Origin: Pisaster brevispinus
Lineage: Eukaryota > Echinodermata > Asteroidea > Forcipulatida > Asteriidae
Reading direction: 5' to 3'
DNA length: 64,000 nucleotides
Assembly: GCA_023634235.1 (NCBI GenBank)
Contig: JAMKCF010000018.1
Span: forward strand, 781,195-845,194
The position numbers were made by a program, and so were the translations under genes. The notes below the pieces were generated by a model, which was not told where the DNA came from, did not search any database, and saw nothing but the letters and a program-made list of their open reading frames with translations. This document shows, piece after piece, positions 13,701 to 25,300 of this stretch; position 1 is the first letter of the stretch, and each line of letters opens with the position of its first letter.

Positions 13701-14131
13701 GCAAATGTGTCGAGCCATGGCAAATTTCCGGCGCCATTTTATGTGCATACAGCGTGTTAATACCGTAGAGCGTCGTGTGTCTTTTGTAGTTAAAATTGAC
13801 TGAATTCAGAAAACACCTGGTTGGACATTCGACAAATTCGGCTCGGACAAAAGGACCGCACATTCCATGCATAACTAACGGGGAATCGGTAAATGAAAGG
13901 TGATTTGGGGACAGCGAGGTTAAAGACAAAATGTTCCGAGACTTTTAGTAATTTGTGTAGAGTACCTGGGGGAAGAGCGTCGGTTTTTAATGAGAACTTA
14001 TTTCTCTACTCGGCAGTGTTGTCGAGCTTAATTTTTTTTCTTTGTCCGTTCACGAAGTAAACAGTGAATAAGGCAGTTATAAGCTCATTTATTGTATGGA
14101 TCAGACAGATGTTTCATTCCAGTCTCAATCT
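10713..14131. other. intergenic, no gene seen
   Basis: It contains a short (CA)n run near 10960 and a poly-C tract of about 18 bases near 13067-13083. The 146-codon open frame at 10848-11288 crosses the C-run and the CA run and has no domain, so it is not called. Two related segments (near 12465-12520 and 12770-12840, 'ctgcaaatt', 'cagaaaagttta') look like a diverged duplication. Confidence 0.4.
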
Positions 14132-14328
14132 GGGTCCAATATCATAGAGAGTTGCCTTTTAGGCACAAAAAGTAGCTCAGCACAAGAACAACAAGTTCTG
14201 CTTACCAGATTTAGTTTACCAGCCAAAACACCATGTATACTATTTGTGACTGGTATCCTGCTCTTTGTCGCTTAGCAGAAATTTGTTGAGCAATATTTTT
14301 TACTAAGCAGCTCTATGAATTTGGTCCC
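14132..14328. mobile_element. GG..CC-ended MITE (family G), copy 1
   Basis: The left end GGGTCCAATATCATAGAG and right end CTCTATGAATTTGGTCCC are inverted repeats. Internally it has 'ttaccagccaaaacaccatg' and 'gactggtatcctgctc', shared with the other copies at 16463, 23521, 57054 and 60895. The single bases immediately outside are T (14131) and T (14329). Confidence 0.75.
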
Positions 14329-16462
14329 TATACCACTGTAGCATTCAAGATGGCCGTGGACGATAAACCGTACTTTCTTTATGGATAAACACAGTTTCCT
14401 TCAAATTGAACATATAGTGTTTTACAGTGCTGTTGTTAACATTATTTCATAACCTAGGCCTACTTGAAATTGATTAAAAAGACAACATTGTATCTGCATT
14501 CACCCTTAACAAACAACAACCAAAATCGCCGTAGTATTCGGCGGAAACCGAGGGTTCCTCCATGCTTTAACCATAGAGAAATGCTTTAACTCCACCCTCC
14601 AACTTTGATGTTTATCTTGGATTATTTACCAGGCTTAATCTGGTTGGTACGCTTGAATCATTCTTTCGCATCCACGTTGTGACCCCTACCCACACCCCTA
14701 CCCCACCCCAGCACCACCAACCACTGCCTCCTCCCTCATTTTTGTTTTCATTGGTAACAAGGACTGAGAGCCGCCTGACTCCACTCCCAAGTTTCTCAAA
14801 CGCCGTTTTTCTCACACAAACCCGTCAAGTAAATAGCCCAAACCAAACAGAAATAGTATATACTTAGTTTTTTGCAACCTTTCTTGCGTTATCACTTTGT
14901 ATTCAGTATTCTTCGTTTTGTCTCATTCTATCCGGCCATCACACTTTTTTAAATGTCGATTTTCGATACCACTGGCTAATGATATAGTGGGGTTCTCAAT
15001 GGCTTGACCAACTCATCGCGGCGTCTGTTTCTATTAACAAAACACATGAAACCCATAATCACCAGCGTTGAATGCAAACTCACGACCGGCCGCCTGCAGT
15101 ACGTTCAGGGACATTTGTAGAACCTTTACTTAAACTTTTAGTCAAATAATTACGTTTTATGTTTAACTACCTTTGTCTAATAGTAGAGCACTATCCAAAG
15201 GCAGTGCTGATGGTGACGTCATCAATGGATAACGGAGGCAATTCAATTCTAAACTGCTCCACGGCACGCCGTCAAAATGACGTAAAGTCTTGATATAATA
15301 ACTTTGCAAATGAAATCACTATTAAGGAGCAACCCTACGAAAGTTTTGATAACGTTTTTAAAACGAGTGAAGCCTTTTCTTTTTTACCCTTTCGTTTTTC
15401 ATTATCAGTTGTTTACACTCGCGTAGTATTGTGTGTGACGGAAGAGGGCGCCAGAATGATATAGTGCAAGAACAAATCATTGTTAGTGATCATAGAACAG
15501 TCGTCGGAAGCAACACATAGATAGAGGTTTACAAAGAGGGCGACATCACGTAGCTGTTTTCCGACTCTGTAGGCGTGTCTCAAACAGAACACCATCCGAA
15601 AAAGGTGTTTTAAAAAATCACACTTCTTTACTAAATCGACAACAAACAAACTTGACATTTACCGATTAAGAGATGTACATGCCGTTTTTTATAGTATGTA
15701 AAGTAAATGTGACTCTTTATTTATTTTGAATCCCTTAAGTTACTTTAATACCTGAAATCAATAAAAGTAAATAATAAATATCCATAAAATAAACAAATAT
15801 TTATATTATATTAACAGCAAATCTACACATTCTAAATACAGCAATTCAAAGAGAAACAAAAGTAAGCAAAAACACAAAATTTAATTAATTACGTCTTAAA
15901 TATACTTTTCAGTAATGTTTTAACAACACACATCTGCACATCTCTTCGAGATATTTAGAAAGAATGTTTTCAAAATAAAATGTGGCTTTCGCGATTGTTT
16001 TTACTCAAAAATCAAAAATTTGGGTAAACAAAGAAACATTCACTAGAACACAAGTTAAACCTTTTCTTCTTTTTTGTTAATATCCAAAATTAATTAAAAT
16101 TTACCCGATCGGTTTCCCTTCAGGTTATTCACTTGAAACACTTTAACCCTGGTAGAGTTGTCTTTAAAAAATGTCTCCCAATTCAAGTAAACTCTATCCC
16201 AGACCGAGGCTGGAGGGGATAAACAGTCAGACCTCATAATGGTATACTATAAACAGTATTTATTTATGCTAAGATGAGAAGGGAACGTGACAGCGATAAA
16301 TGCAGCATGATGAATGACAATGTCCGTGTTGAGCAGTAAACCTAGGGGTGGGCAACACCTGCAGCAAAGTCGAGTAATAGTCCATTTTCCTGTTTGCTCA
16401 AAGCATCTTAAAGAACATTCTTCATCCAAGCTTCTCTAAAACTGGATTCTCAAATGTAGACT
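14329..16462. other. intergenic, no gene seen
   Basis: AT-rich, particularly at 15.7-16.1 kb. No exon or RNA gene is supported. A fragment of the 'gaccgaggctgg' dispersed repeat is present near 16203-16245. Confidence 0.4.
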
Positions 16463-16636
16463 GGACCCAATTTCATAAAGCTGTTCAAGCAGGTAATGGT
16501 GCTTAGCAGGGCACCAGCCACAGACAATACACATTACATGGTATTTTGGCAGGTGACCTGTTTCTGCTCAGCAAAGTTTTCTGTGCTTAGCAATTGTTTG
16601 TTGTGTTTAACACAAAACAGCTTTATAATTGGACCC
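16463..16636. mobile_element. family G MITE, copy 2
   Basis: Inverted ends GGACCCAATTTCATAAAGC and CTTTATAATTGGACCC, with the internal 'tggtattttggcaggtgacc' and 'gctcagcaaa' typical of the family. The flanking single bases are T (16462) and T (16637). Confidence 0.7.
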
Positions 16637-17404
16637 TAAAGCATGTCTCAAAGAATACATAAATATTTCTTCGGCAGTAGAATAGTACATGTATACCCCC
16701 TATCCCCTATACACATTAATCTAAAAAAACATAAATACTGACAGTTTTGGATTTAAAATCATAAATTTCTTATCTTGATATTTAAAAAAATTAACTTTAT
16801 CCAAACAAAATTGTTGTTCTTTTTTGGCAAATAAATGTTCATCACACTTTATGATATTTATTTAAAGATAACTTTTTTAAAAACCTGTTTCATATTGTAA
16901 AGCGCTATGATTATGCCTCTTCTTGGAACAGCGCTATATAAGCACGTTAAGAATCTTGCAGTTGATTTCATATTTTACAACCACAAATCATATTTTGGCA
17001 ACAGCGACGAAACTATGGTAACATTTCCAGGGGGGTCACAAGTTTTTCAAGGGGGGGGGGCACTTCTGACCAATTAAAACTGTAGTTTCTGTTTGCATTT
17101 TTTGTGAACAAGCCCCTAAAGTTTGAAGCACTATGCCATTTTAACTATTTTTTATAAGATAATCTGACCTGCAGGTAAAACAAAATACACTGTCTCCATG
17201 TAAATATATATACATATATATATTTTTTTTTACATTGAAATTGCGACTGAAAAGCTTATAAAATGTAACACTTTATTCTTGTAATGTTGAATCTCTAGAT
17301 TTCAAATGGGGGCACAGATATCAATTGTCACCCTTATTAATGCCAATAAGTTTAAATTCAGTTTTGTGATGCCCTCATTTTCCAATAGAGTTGAACAATT
17401 TCTA
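16637..17404. other. intergenic with SINE tail fragment
   Basis: Near 16890-16950 there is 'aaagcgctat...agcgctatataag', the same 3' module that ends the tRNA-derived SINEs at 24.1 and 25.3 kb. Short G-runs occur near 17030-17060 and a TA-rich tract near 17205-17230. No gene is seen. Confidence 0.45.
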
Positions 17405-17624
17405 TAGATAGGTTGCAATATGTTGTAAATCGTCCATCTTTACGGGCAATTTGGAACACAGTCATGCGTTTTGCGTGAGAACGGCGTGCAGCACCTAATT
17501 CACAAAACCTATTGCACGATTTGTTAGTAAACTGCGCGGCTGCGTTAATAATTTGAGCGCTTGACGCGCCTAAAAGCCAAAATGCAATTTGCCAGTAAAG
17601 ATGGCGTCTATTGGGAACTATCTA
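17405..17624. mobile_element. TA-flanked MITE, copy 2
   Basis: Second copy of the 10483-10712 element in the same orientation: TAGATAGGTTGC at left, GGGAACTATCTA at right, with small internal deletions. The flanks read TA on both sides. Confidence 0.75.
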
Positions 17625-18720
17625 TATGTATACTGAGGTTAAGACATTTATTTTGATTAACCTAAGACCCTAGTTACTGCATCAGGGACGCTCATCATTG
17701 ACAGGGAAGTACTAGAGAAAACAATTCTTTGACTGGACACCTAGTGAATAAATATTTGGGTATAAAAAAAAGTAATTTCATTCTCTGATCATTACCATAG
17801 AGATACTGTAATAAACTCATTAATACATACAAAATACAGGCAAATATTTTTATGACTTAATACTATCAAAAATAAACTACTCAGCAGACACCTCTAAGTA
17901 CCATCCCCAAAAACCTGGAAATAATGCATTACTGGCTTGATGAACATAAAATAAATAAACCTCTATGAAGTACCTTTCAGGTAAAAAATATATGTTGTAT
18001 CTTGTTTACTTTGGCTCTAAATATAATAAAATTTAACAAGTTTTTAATATAAAAGCAAAATGTTCAAAATTGTTGAGTAGGAAGGCATAGTCAGGTTCCC
18101 CATTTCTATGCATCGGAAACGTTCCAATAAACTGTGCAAGTCACACATGTAGTCAAGTATCATGACCTAACACAGTTTAAAGACTCCTTCACACGCGGCA
18201 TTTTTTACCGAGAACTTGACTAAAATCACACTGATGTTAAAAAAATAGCACATTCCTGTCGTGCGAAAGATTGCTTTGTTAAATAATAACCAAGGACCCT
18301 TGTCATTTTTAACAGAGATCCAGAACTACTCAAAAAAAATAGCAACCGTGTTAATAACACCACCATATGTAGTGTGAACTGATTACTGTGCAATAACCAA
18401 TGACCCTTGCTATGGCAGTATCATTGTTCTCATGCACAGAATGTGTCACTAGTAGAAGAAAGTGTTCAGTGATTAAACAATCATGACCTTTAACCCCACC
18501 CGCCCCCCTGAAAACAAGGGTCATTGGTAATTTTGTGTTTTAAGAGGTCATGTGAAAGCGTGTTAAATAATTGCAATCCAATGAAATGACAGACAACCAG
18601 CAACCATAACCAAGGACCTTTGTTACTGGTGCTCATGTGAAAAAGCCTTTACTGTGTTGCAAATTACCATCCTACCCTAACCATCTTGCTAACCACACAC
18701 AGTGCTCAAATTCCATAGGA
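17625..18720. other. intergenic, no gene seen
   Basis: AT-rich sequence without a supportable exon, RNA gene or clear mobile element. Confidence 0.4.
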
Positions 18721-18842
18721 AAATCTTCAAGACTACAGGGTTTGTAGCCCAAAATCTTCAAGACCAAAGGGTTTGTAGCACAAAATCTTCAAGACCACTG
18801 GGTTTGTAGCCCAAAATCTTCAAGACCACAGGGTTTTCACTG
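18721..18842 (+). repeat. 31-bp tandem repeat, about four units
   Basis: Four units beginning AAATCTTCAAGAC at 18721, 18752, 18783 and 18814, each continuing to GGGTTTGTAGC. Variants are single-base, and the last unit diverges at its end. Confidence 0.85.
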
Positions 18843-19013
18843 GACCACAATTGTTTTCAAAAGACCAAAATCAAAATGAGAGAAACAAAATTAATTATAG
18901 ACAATTTAAATTAAATAACTGTTTTGATTCGGACAAGCACTAAGGCAAGATGTATCTAATTTGTCCCAAATTGGTTAAGTACACTTCGATGCACAACAAA
19001 ATTTAAAGATATT

Positions 19014-19080
19014 TATGTTTAACAAAAAATTTGATGTTCAAATGTTGAACATTTGAACATCAAATTTTTTGTCAAACATA
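19014..19080. repeat. 33-bp-arm inverted repeat (hairpin)
   Basis: Two arms of about 33 bases, nearly perfect inverted copies, meet at a single central base (19047). The left arm contains AACAAAAAATTTGATG and the right arm CATCAAATTTTTTG. It is AT-rich and lies in a gene-free stretch; it may be a degenerate foldback element. Confidence 0.8.
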
Positions 19081-19432
19081 ATACACATAGAGTTATTAAT
19101 GTCCAATTAAAAAACAAACACAAAACAACAGGACTTGTCCAGTCATGAGTTTACTGGCCCGTTGCTAAAATCACTGGCACGGGGCCTGTGGTCGGGTTTT
19201 ATAACTTCAATCCCTGACGCCCACAGACTTTGGATACCACACAAACCACAACATCACACTTCACATGTGTACACATGTTTGTTTGTTGACCCTGTAAATC
19301 GAGGACTTCTCTTTGTTCTCAAAATGTTTTGACTTGATTTTTTTTCTTAAGTGGCCTCCCCGTTGGTTTTGTACACAACACCAAGATCCCTATTGTTGAA
19401 GGCCTTGGTTTCAACAGGTAGATTCCCAAGGC

Positions 19433-19584
19433 CTGGGGTCGATTTCACAAAGCACTAAGATTCATCTTAAGATGAGTTGTCAGTATCACCATAGTGATTT
19501 GTATTGTGACATCACACTTTGCTTAGCGATCAGGAGTGATTTGGAGTTAAGATCAATCTTAACTCTTTGTGAAATCCACCCCTG
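19433..19584. mobile_element. GGGGTC-ended MITE, copy 1
   Basis: The ends GGGGTCGATTTCACAAAG and CTTTGTGAAATCCACCCC are inverted, with inner 'aagattcatcttaaga'/'gatcaatctta' also inverted. It is flanked by CTG on each side (19433-19435 and 19582-19584), suggesting a 3-bp target duplication. The same family occurs at 43981-44120. Confidence 0.7.
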
Positions 19585-19734
19585 GACTTACAGGAAGGCT
19601 ATTGAGTCCATGGCCTCTGTTGCCCCCAGTCTTGGCCTTGGTGCCTCTTCTTAAGTTTCCCATACTACACTTTAAGATTTTCCAATAGAAGTGCCCTATG
19701 CAAAGATGAAACTCACAGCCTGACACCCACACAC

Positions 19735-19916
19735 AATAGACCTTTATCATGGTGGGGCCATCTTGATTTTTTTCCAATCCCAACCATTGTAACCAAACAG
19801 AGGCTGGAAGAAAAAATAGTCTGGTTCCTTTCTTGTGCAATGAGTGTTAGCATTTATTACTGCTATTGGATACAGGGAAAATGACCAAGATGATCACCGC
19901 ATGATGAAGGTCTATT
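19735..19916. mobile_element. AATAGACC-ended MITE
   Basis: Inverted ends AATAGACCTTTATCAT (left) and ATGATGAAGGTCTATT (right) enclose about 150 bp including 'ggccatcttgat' and 'gaggctggaag'. A degraded relative lies at 6304-6484, and pieces occur at 655-730 and 44945-45030. Confidence 0.7.
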
Positions 19917-19963
19917 CATACAGTACAAGCACCAGGAAAACATGGAATCCATCAGAACTGTCT

Positions 19964-20116
19964 GGGGCCTTTCTCAAACCTCGGCTTGGGCTCCGGCTCC
20001 GTGCCGGGGCTCCGTGCCACGCCGGCTCCGTGTGATACAAATACACGCTGCACCAACAGTTTATAAGGGAGCCCAAGCCGGAGACGGAGCCCAAGCCGAG
20101 GTTTGAGAAAGGCCCC
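19964..20116. mobile_element. GC-rich foldback element
   Basis: The 153-bp segment begins GGGGCCTTTCTCAAACC and ends GGTTTGAGAAAGGCCCC. The inverted arms extend further through 'tcggcttgggctccgg' against 'ccggagacggagcccaagccga'. The single flanking bases are T and T. It stands out as GC-rich in an AT-rich region. Confidence 0.75.
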
Positions 20117-21540
20117 TGGACTCCAACCTTGATGCAACTGTACTCTTCTGGGTTTGTCTTCCTTTTTAGATGGGAATCCATCAAAAATTGCATATTTTAT
20201 GTGGGATTTTGAGGTTCTCAGAAGCTTTTTAATATGGGTACGACTTGCACAGTTTGTAATTTTACATTTTCATGTTGCACCATGTTTTTTCCAAGAAATA
20301 TTAACAGTAATGTTTTAACAATTATTTGTGTAGGGCACTTGTCAGACGCTTAGTACACCTGTGTAAAAATGCACATATTTCGACGCAATATGTTTCAAAT
20401 GAATCATGTTTTTACATGGTCATCCTAAACTGCATACAGTTAGACGAATCACAAGATCAAAAAAGAATGAGAGGGGCCAGTTGCTCCATGACTTGATGCG
20501 TCCTTTGACAGCGCGCTCTGCGTAGTCTCTAACACAGAATGGATCAACCACAGGACTAATTGAAATATCCAATATATTTGGATATTTTTAAGTCACACTT
20601 CCAGGGGTTACAATCGAGCAAGGCATTCTGGGAAAGAAAACAAAATGGCGCGTCGAGATCGCACACCACTGGGAACAAGGTTGAACCCCGCCATTTTGGG
20701 AGTCAAAATGCACATAAATAGTGAGTGTGTAAATGCTGGATGAATTGCATGACCTAGAATGCGCACTACACTGTATAACACACAGGGACATTGACTCCCA
20801 TGATTGACTGTGTTTATGACAACAGGTGAATGGGGTCAATAGAAAGCTATGTTGAAATCTTTGGATGACTTTTGAACAAATCAAGGCCTTTTTTGCGAAA
20901 GGACCAAGTTGTCTTGTTTGCAGGTGACTTTTCTGTTAAGAATACCACAGGTGGAATTTGTATAGCCCTGTGACTGTAAATTTAATTCACTCCAGCGCCT
21001 TATATGCAAATATGTATTACATAGTTTAAAGGTCATATGCAAATTTCAAACATCAATTGCAAGATATTGATCCACCAATATTAGTTAGGCATTTAACATG
21101 AAGAGGGGCAGACCAAAAGCTTTAATTTGCAGATGGTCAACAAGCAAATTTAACTTGACCCCTACTCTTGGTAACATGTTCTGGCGAGTTGACCAACCAT
21201 CAACAACTATTCAATTGCAAGGCTTATGGTGGCTGGCAAAACCATGCACAGAACAAACTTACATATGTAATATATTAATAATATAGGAAATTTCTAAAGC
21301 ATCAGTATCCGCCGGAAACGGCGGTCATGGCGCTGCTCTGCAAAACAAAAACAACAACAACAACAATACATGACCAGTGTTAGTTAAGTAGGACACAACT
21401 AGCATCACAAAAGTAGAAAATATAGTTAACAAAATGCTTCTTTATGAAGGTAGGATTTTAAACTGTCCTTGAATGTGGCAAGTGAATTTGGAAGTTTTAC
21501 TTTTTAAGGTAGGTATTTCAATAGCTATACATGTATGTGC
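20117..21540. other. intergenic, one dispersed inverted repeat copy
   Basis: 20335-20510 is present again in inverted orientation at about 27330-27510, on the other side of the SLC45-like gene. No coding exon is seen. Confidence 0.5.
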
Positions 21541-21845
21541 ATTTATGATGATATCAAGAGGTCAGACAGTAGGAGGGTTGACTGTGTACTGTGTGGATGA
21601 ATTCACCACATAACATATTGCAGAATGGCACAGCTTATCTGTCATTCAAAACCACTGTGGATGATATTAAATGGTCAGACAGTAGGAGGGTTGACTGTGT
21701 ACTGTGTGGATGAGATCACCACATAACATATTGCAGAATGGCACAGCTTATCTGTCATTCAAAACCACTGTGGATGATATTAAATGGTCAGACAGTAGGA
21801 GGGTTGACTGTGTACTGTGTGAATGAATTCATCACATGATATCAT
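21541..21845 (+). repeat. about 112-bp satellite, three units
   Basis: Three head-to-tail units centred on TCAGACAGTAGGAGGGTTGA at about 21563, 21676 and 21788 (period 112-113). The same unit family forms arrays at 41.0-41.3 kb and 51.1-51.5 kb inside GCC1 introns. Confidence 0.85.
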
Positions 21846-22370
21846 ACTACAGGAGTCCAGCACAGTTTATATCAAATTCAAAACCTACAGCGAATGGCAG
21901 TGAGTGGGTTAGTTTGTATAAAGGTCATTATGCAAACTAACATGGTAAGAATTCGATGCACCAAATAAGCATGAAGGGCCAACAAGTTTTATTTGCATAA
22001 GGTCAACATGCAAATTTAACTTGTTGCTAAATCGGCAGTGTGTATTGAGTCTTTAGGAATATGACAAACAAGGCATTAAACAGGTATTAAAGCAGTTTGA
22101 GGCAATTTTCAAATTCAAAAAAATATATTTCGATTTTGTATTCAATATTTTTGATAACAAAGTGTCTCTTTTTTGTGCACAGCAGGGCCCAACTTCCAGC
22201 CATGCTTGCCATAGAATTCTGCGCTAATGTGACCCTTTCATGTGTGTGATTCTATGCACTGTAAGCCTAGAATTCCACGCTAAGCAGCGCCATGAATTTG
22301 TGCCCGGTTGGTTGCCTCTAAATTTCCTGTTAAAATAGCCTCGTGTGACAAGTTCCTTCTTGATAAATAT

Positions 22371-25300
22371 TCAACTCTTCAGTTGCAGAATAAAGTAACA
22401 GCTGAACACGCCGCACACACAGGAACAGAAGATGTAGGATGACGTCGTGCCGGTCAGTTCCACCGCCATGCCAAACAGAAATGAGGAAAGTACTTCTGAG
22501 AGGACATATGCACTGTCCAGAAGCGCTATGTTGGATCCAATTCCATGCAGCCGGTAGTCCTGTAACTCAACGTCAGTGTAGTACATCTACAAAATAAAAG
22601 AAGAGAACAAAAAAAGTCAAACCCCTGAATTTGAAAAATGTAGTCCTTGTCACAACAGGGTATAAAGGGTTTGTCCTGAACTTTGTCAGTGATGAGTCGG
22701 CAGGGCCAGTTAGCTTGTCGCTACCCTGGTCCACCAGCTTTTTCACTGGTCAATATTTCATGTTGCGATGCTTTTTAATGCTGAACTAGCTAGCTGAACC
22801 ACCTGGTCACAATTGCGACTGGCCCTCATTTGGCCAGCAGACAACATTAAGATGGAACACTGGTTTCAAAATACAGGCGATTTACAATAATAAAAAAAAA
22901 ATAATAATAATAATAACTAGTTCTTATATAGCACATTTTACAATAATGTATCAATGTGCTTAACATGAGTGCCCTGGTCATTGGGCCAATAACAATCCTG
23001 TAATCTTTCTCAGCTCCCTGGGGAGTACACAGCCCAAGCTGCCATGGCGCTCAGAAGGCTATTTCAAACACAATATCAACCTCTACCCTCACAGGTACCC
23101 ATTTATACCTCTGGGTGAAGAAAGGCAAAGCATCTTGCTCAAGGACATAGGTGTCATAACTGGGATTTGAACCCACGTTACGATGACTTAACCACCAGAA
23201 CTTGAATTTGATGCTCACAACCAATCGGCCATGACACCCCTTACAGTAAGGACATTTTGAAATTTCAATCATAAAAAAAAGTATGCTACCTGAAAAAAGT
23301 GAAACGTTCATCTGAATACCGAGCATAGCAATTTTTATTTTGTAACACAGCATTTCAATTGGAAATCTTCAAGACTTCGGGAAACTTTTGAAGGGGCACA
23401 AAGGCTAAGACCGGGGGTTACAGAGGCAAAGGCTTTGCTAGGCTTTGAGAAATTCTCATTGTGGCGTGTCATGGCCGAGCGGTCTAGTGCACTGGGCTCA
23501 CGCTCTGGTGTTTCCGATCAGGGCCCAATTTCATAGAGCTGCTAAGCACAAAAATTTGCTTAGCATGAAATTTCTTCCTTGATAAAAACAGGATTACCAA
23601 CCAAATTTCCACATGATTTTCAGGATAAGCAAACAACAGCTGACTACCAGTAATAAGCAATATGCAACACATGGAAATCTGGTTGGTAATCTTGTTTTTA
23701 TCAAGGAAGAAATTTCATGCTAAGCAAATTTTTGTGCTTAGCAGCTCTATGAAATCGGGCCCAGCTGAGTTTGGGTTCGAGACCCGGTCTTGACACTTGT
23801 ATCCATAAGCAAGACACTTAACCATTATTGCCTTTTCCTTCACATGGTACATAAAGCCGTAGGTCCCGTGTGTTGTGTTATGTACAAAAAAGAATCTAGT
23901 ACAGCTATCCTTAAGGGAAGGGGTTTGCCCCAGTGTTTTCTGGTTTGGTTGACTGCAGATTGTGCCACAGCACCTTGTAAACCGTAACATGGTGCTATGT
24001 AAAGACATGGGTCTTATGTTTGAGCACAGCTACGCATACCTTGTAGAAACAATACTGAACGCTTGAGACCCCCTCAGGTGTGATAAAGCGCTATATAAGA
24101 ACTGTGTATTGTTAGTTTTAGGCCTCACTTAATGAATTTTGTAATTCTCAGACTACATGCTTTTTTGTTGTGGTCTGAATAGACCAAATAACACCAACCT
24201 CCTTTTTCTGGTGGTAGACCGACAGCAGTGTGAATGGCAGTGAATTTGTTGTCGCACTTGCAAACCCCGTGAAGGCAACAAGAAGCATCGTCATGGAGAT
24301 GTCCTGGACGATCAGCATCAGGCCCGTCATCAGCGTAAATGTCACCATGCCGAAGAAATACGTCGCTATTGGACCGTACGACATGATCAGGTGGTTCAGT
24401 ACAAAGGAAAACATCGCAGATGTGATGCTCTGGAAGAGAAGTCCGACACTCGCCATTCTTATTCCTGGGAGGGGAATCAATTTCACGAAATTAGGAAAAA
24501 CGTACGAACAATGATGACTGAAAAAAAAAAATGCAGGAGGAATGTCTACCATTCTTATTCCAGGGGGGAGGGAACATAAACTCAATTAGTGGGAAAGGAC
24601 ATCATTGTTTTTTTGTCATATCCACATCAGGCTTATTTTGATTGCATCAATCAAAATAACAAAAGAGGATTTAAAATTGAAGGGTCTTGTAGATGTTATT
24701 TCCTCAGTCGGTATGACGGTAGCTTTTTGTGTATTTCAGAGGGAAATATTTTTCATAACCATTGGTACTGGCATGAATTTTCCTAATCAGTGAGCTCTCC
24801 AATGGGAAACTATTGGGATGCTAGGTGGCAGCAGACTCACCATTGTTCTTGGTAATGTGCGTATGTTCAGAACAACATAGGCAATGGAAATTGTGAATAC
24901 TCCAAAAATTAACGACCACACAAACTTACTTGGTGAGAAGCACTCCAGCTTTTGATAGATAAACTATTTTGAGAAAAATTCACTCCCAAGGTTTGGATAA
25001 ATTTTCAACCAAAAACATTTGAATCTGAGAAACGATTCATGCATGAATCGTTTCTCAGATTTCTGAGGGTTGGTGTCTGTTCGCGAATGCTGTGCTGCGG
25101 TTGGTACCCAATGTCACTTTGTTAAACGGGGATTGATTTGACATTCTTGTGAAAATTCATTTTCAGCAAGTAGATACTGTATTCAGCTGAAGACTTTCAC
25201 AGGTGACTTTTACTGTATCTTTCCATACAATTTTAATAAAATAATAATAATAATAATAATAACTAGTTTTTATATAGCACTTTCTACGGGCATCTCAAAG

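Noticed and set aside
14612..14867. Proline/histidine-rich frame and its mirror
   Set aside because: Low-complexity CCACCC-type sequence read on both strands.
24148..24585. 145-codon frame as a separate membrane protein
   Set aside because: The inner part 24464-24199 is the second coding exon of the SLC45-like gene; the outer parts are intron.
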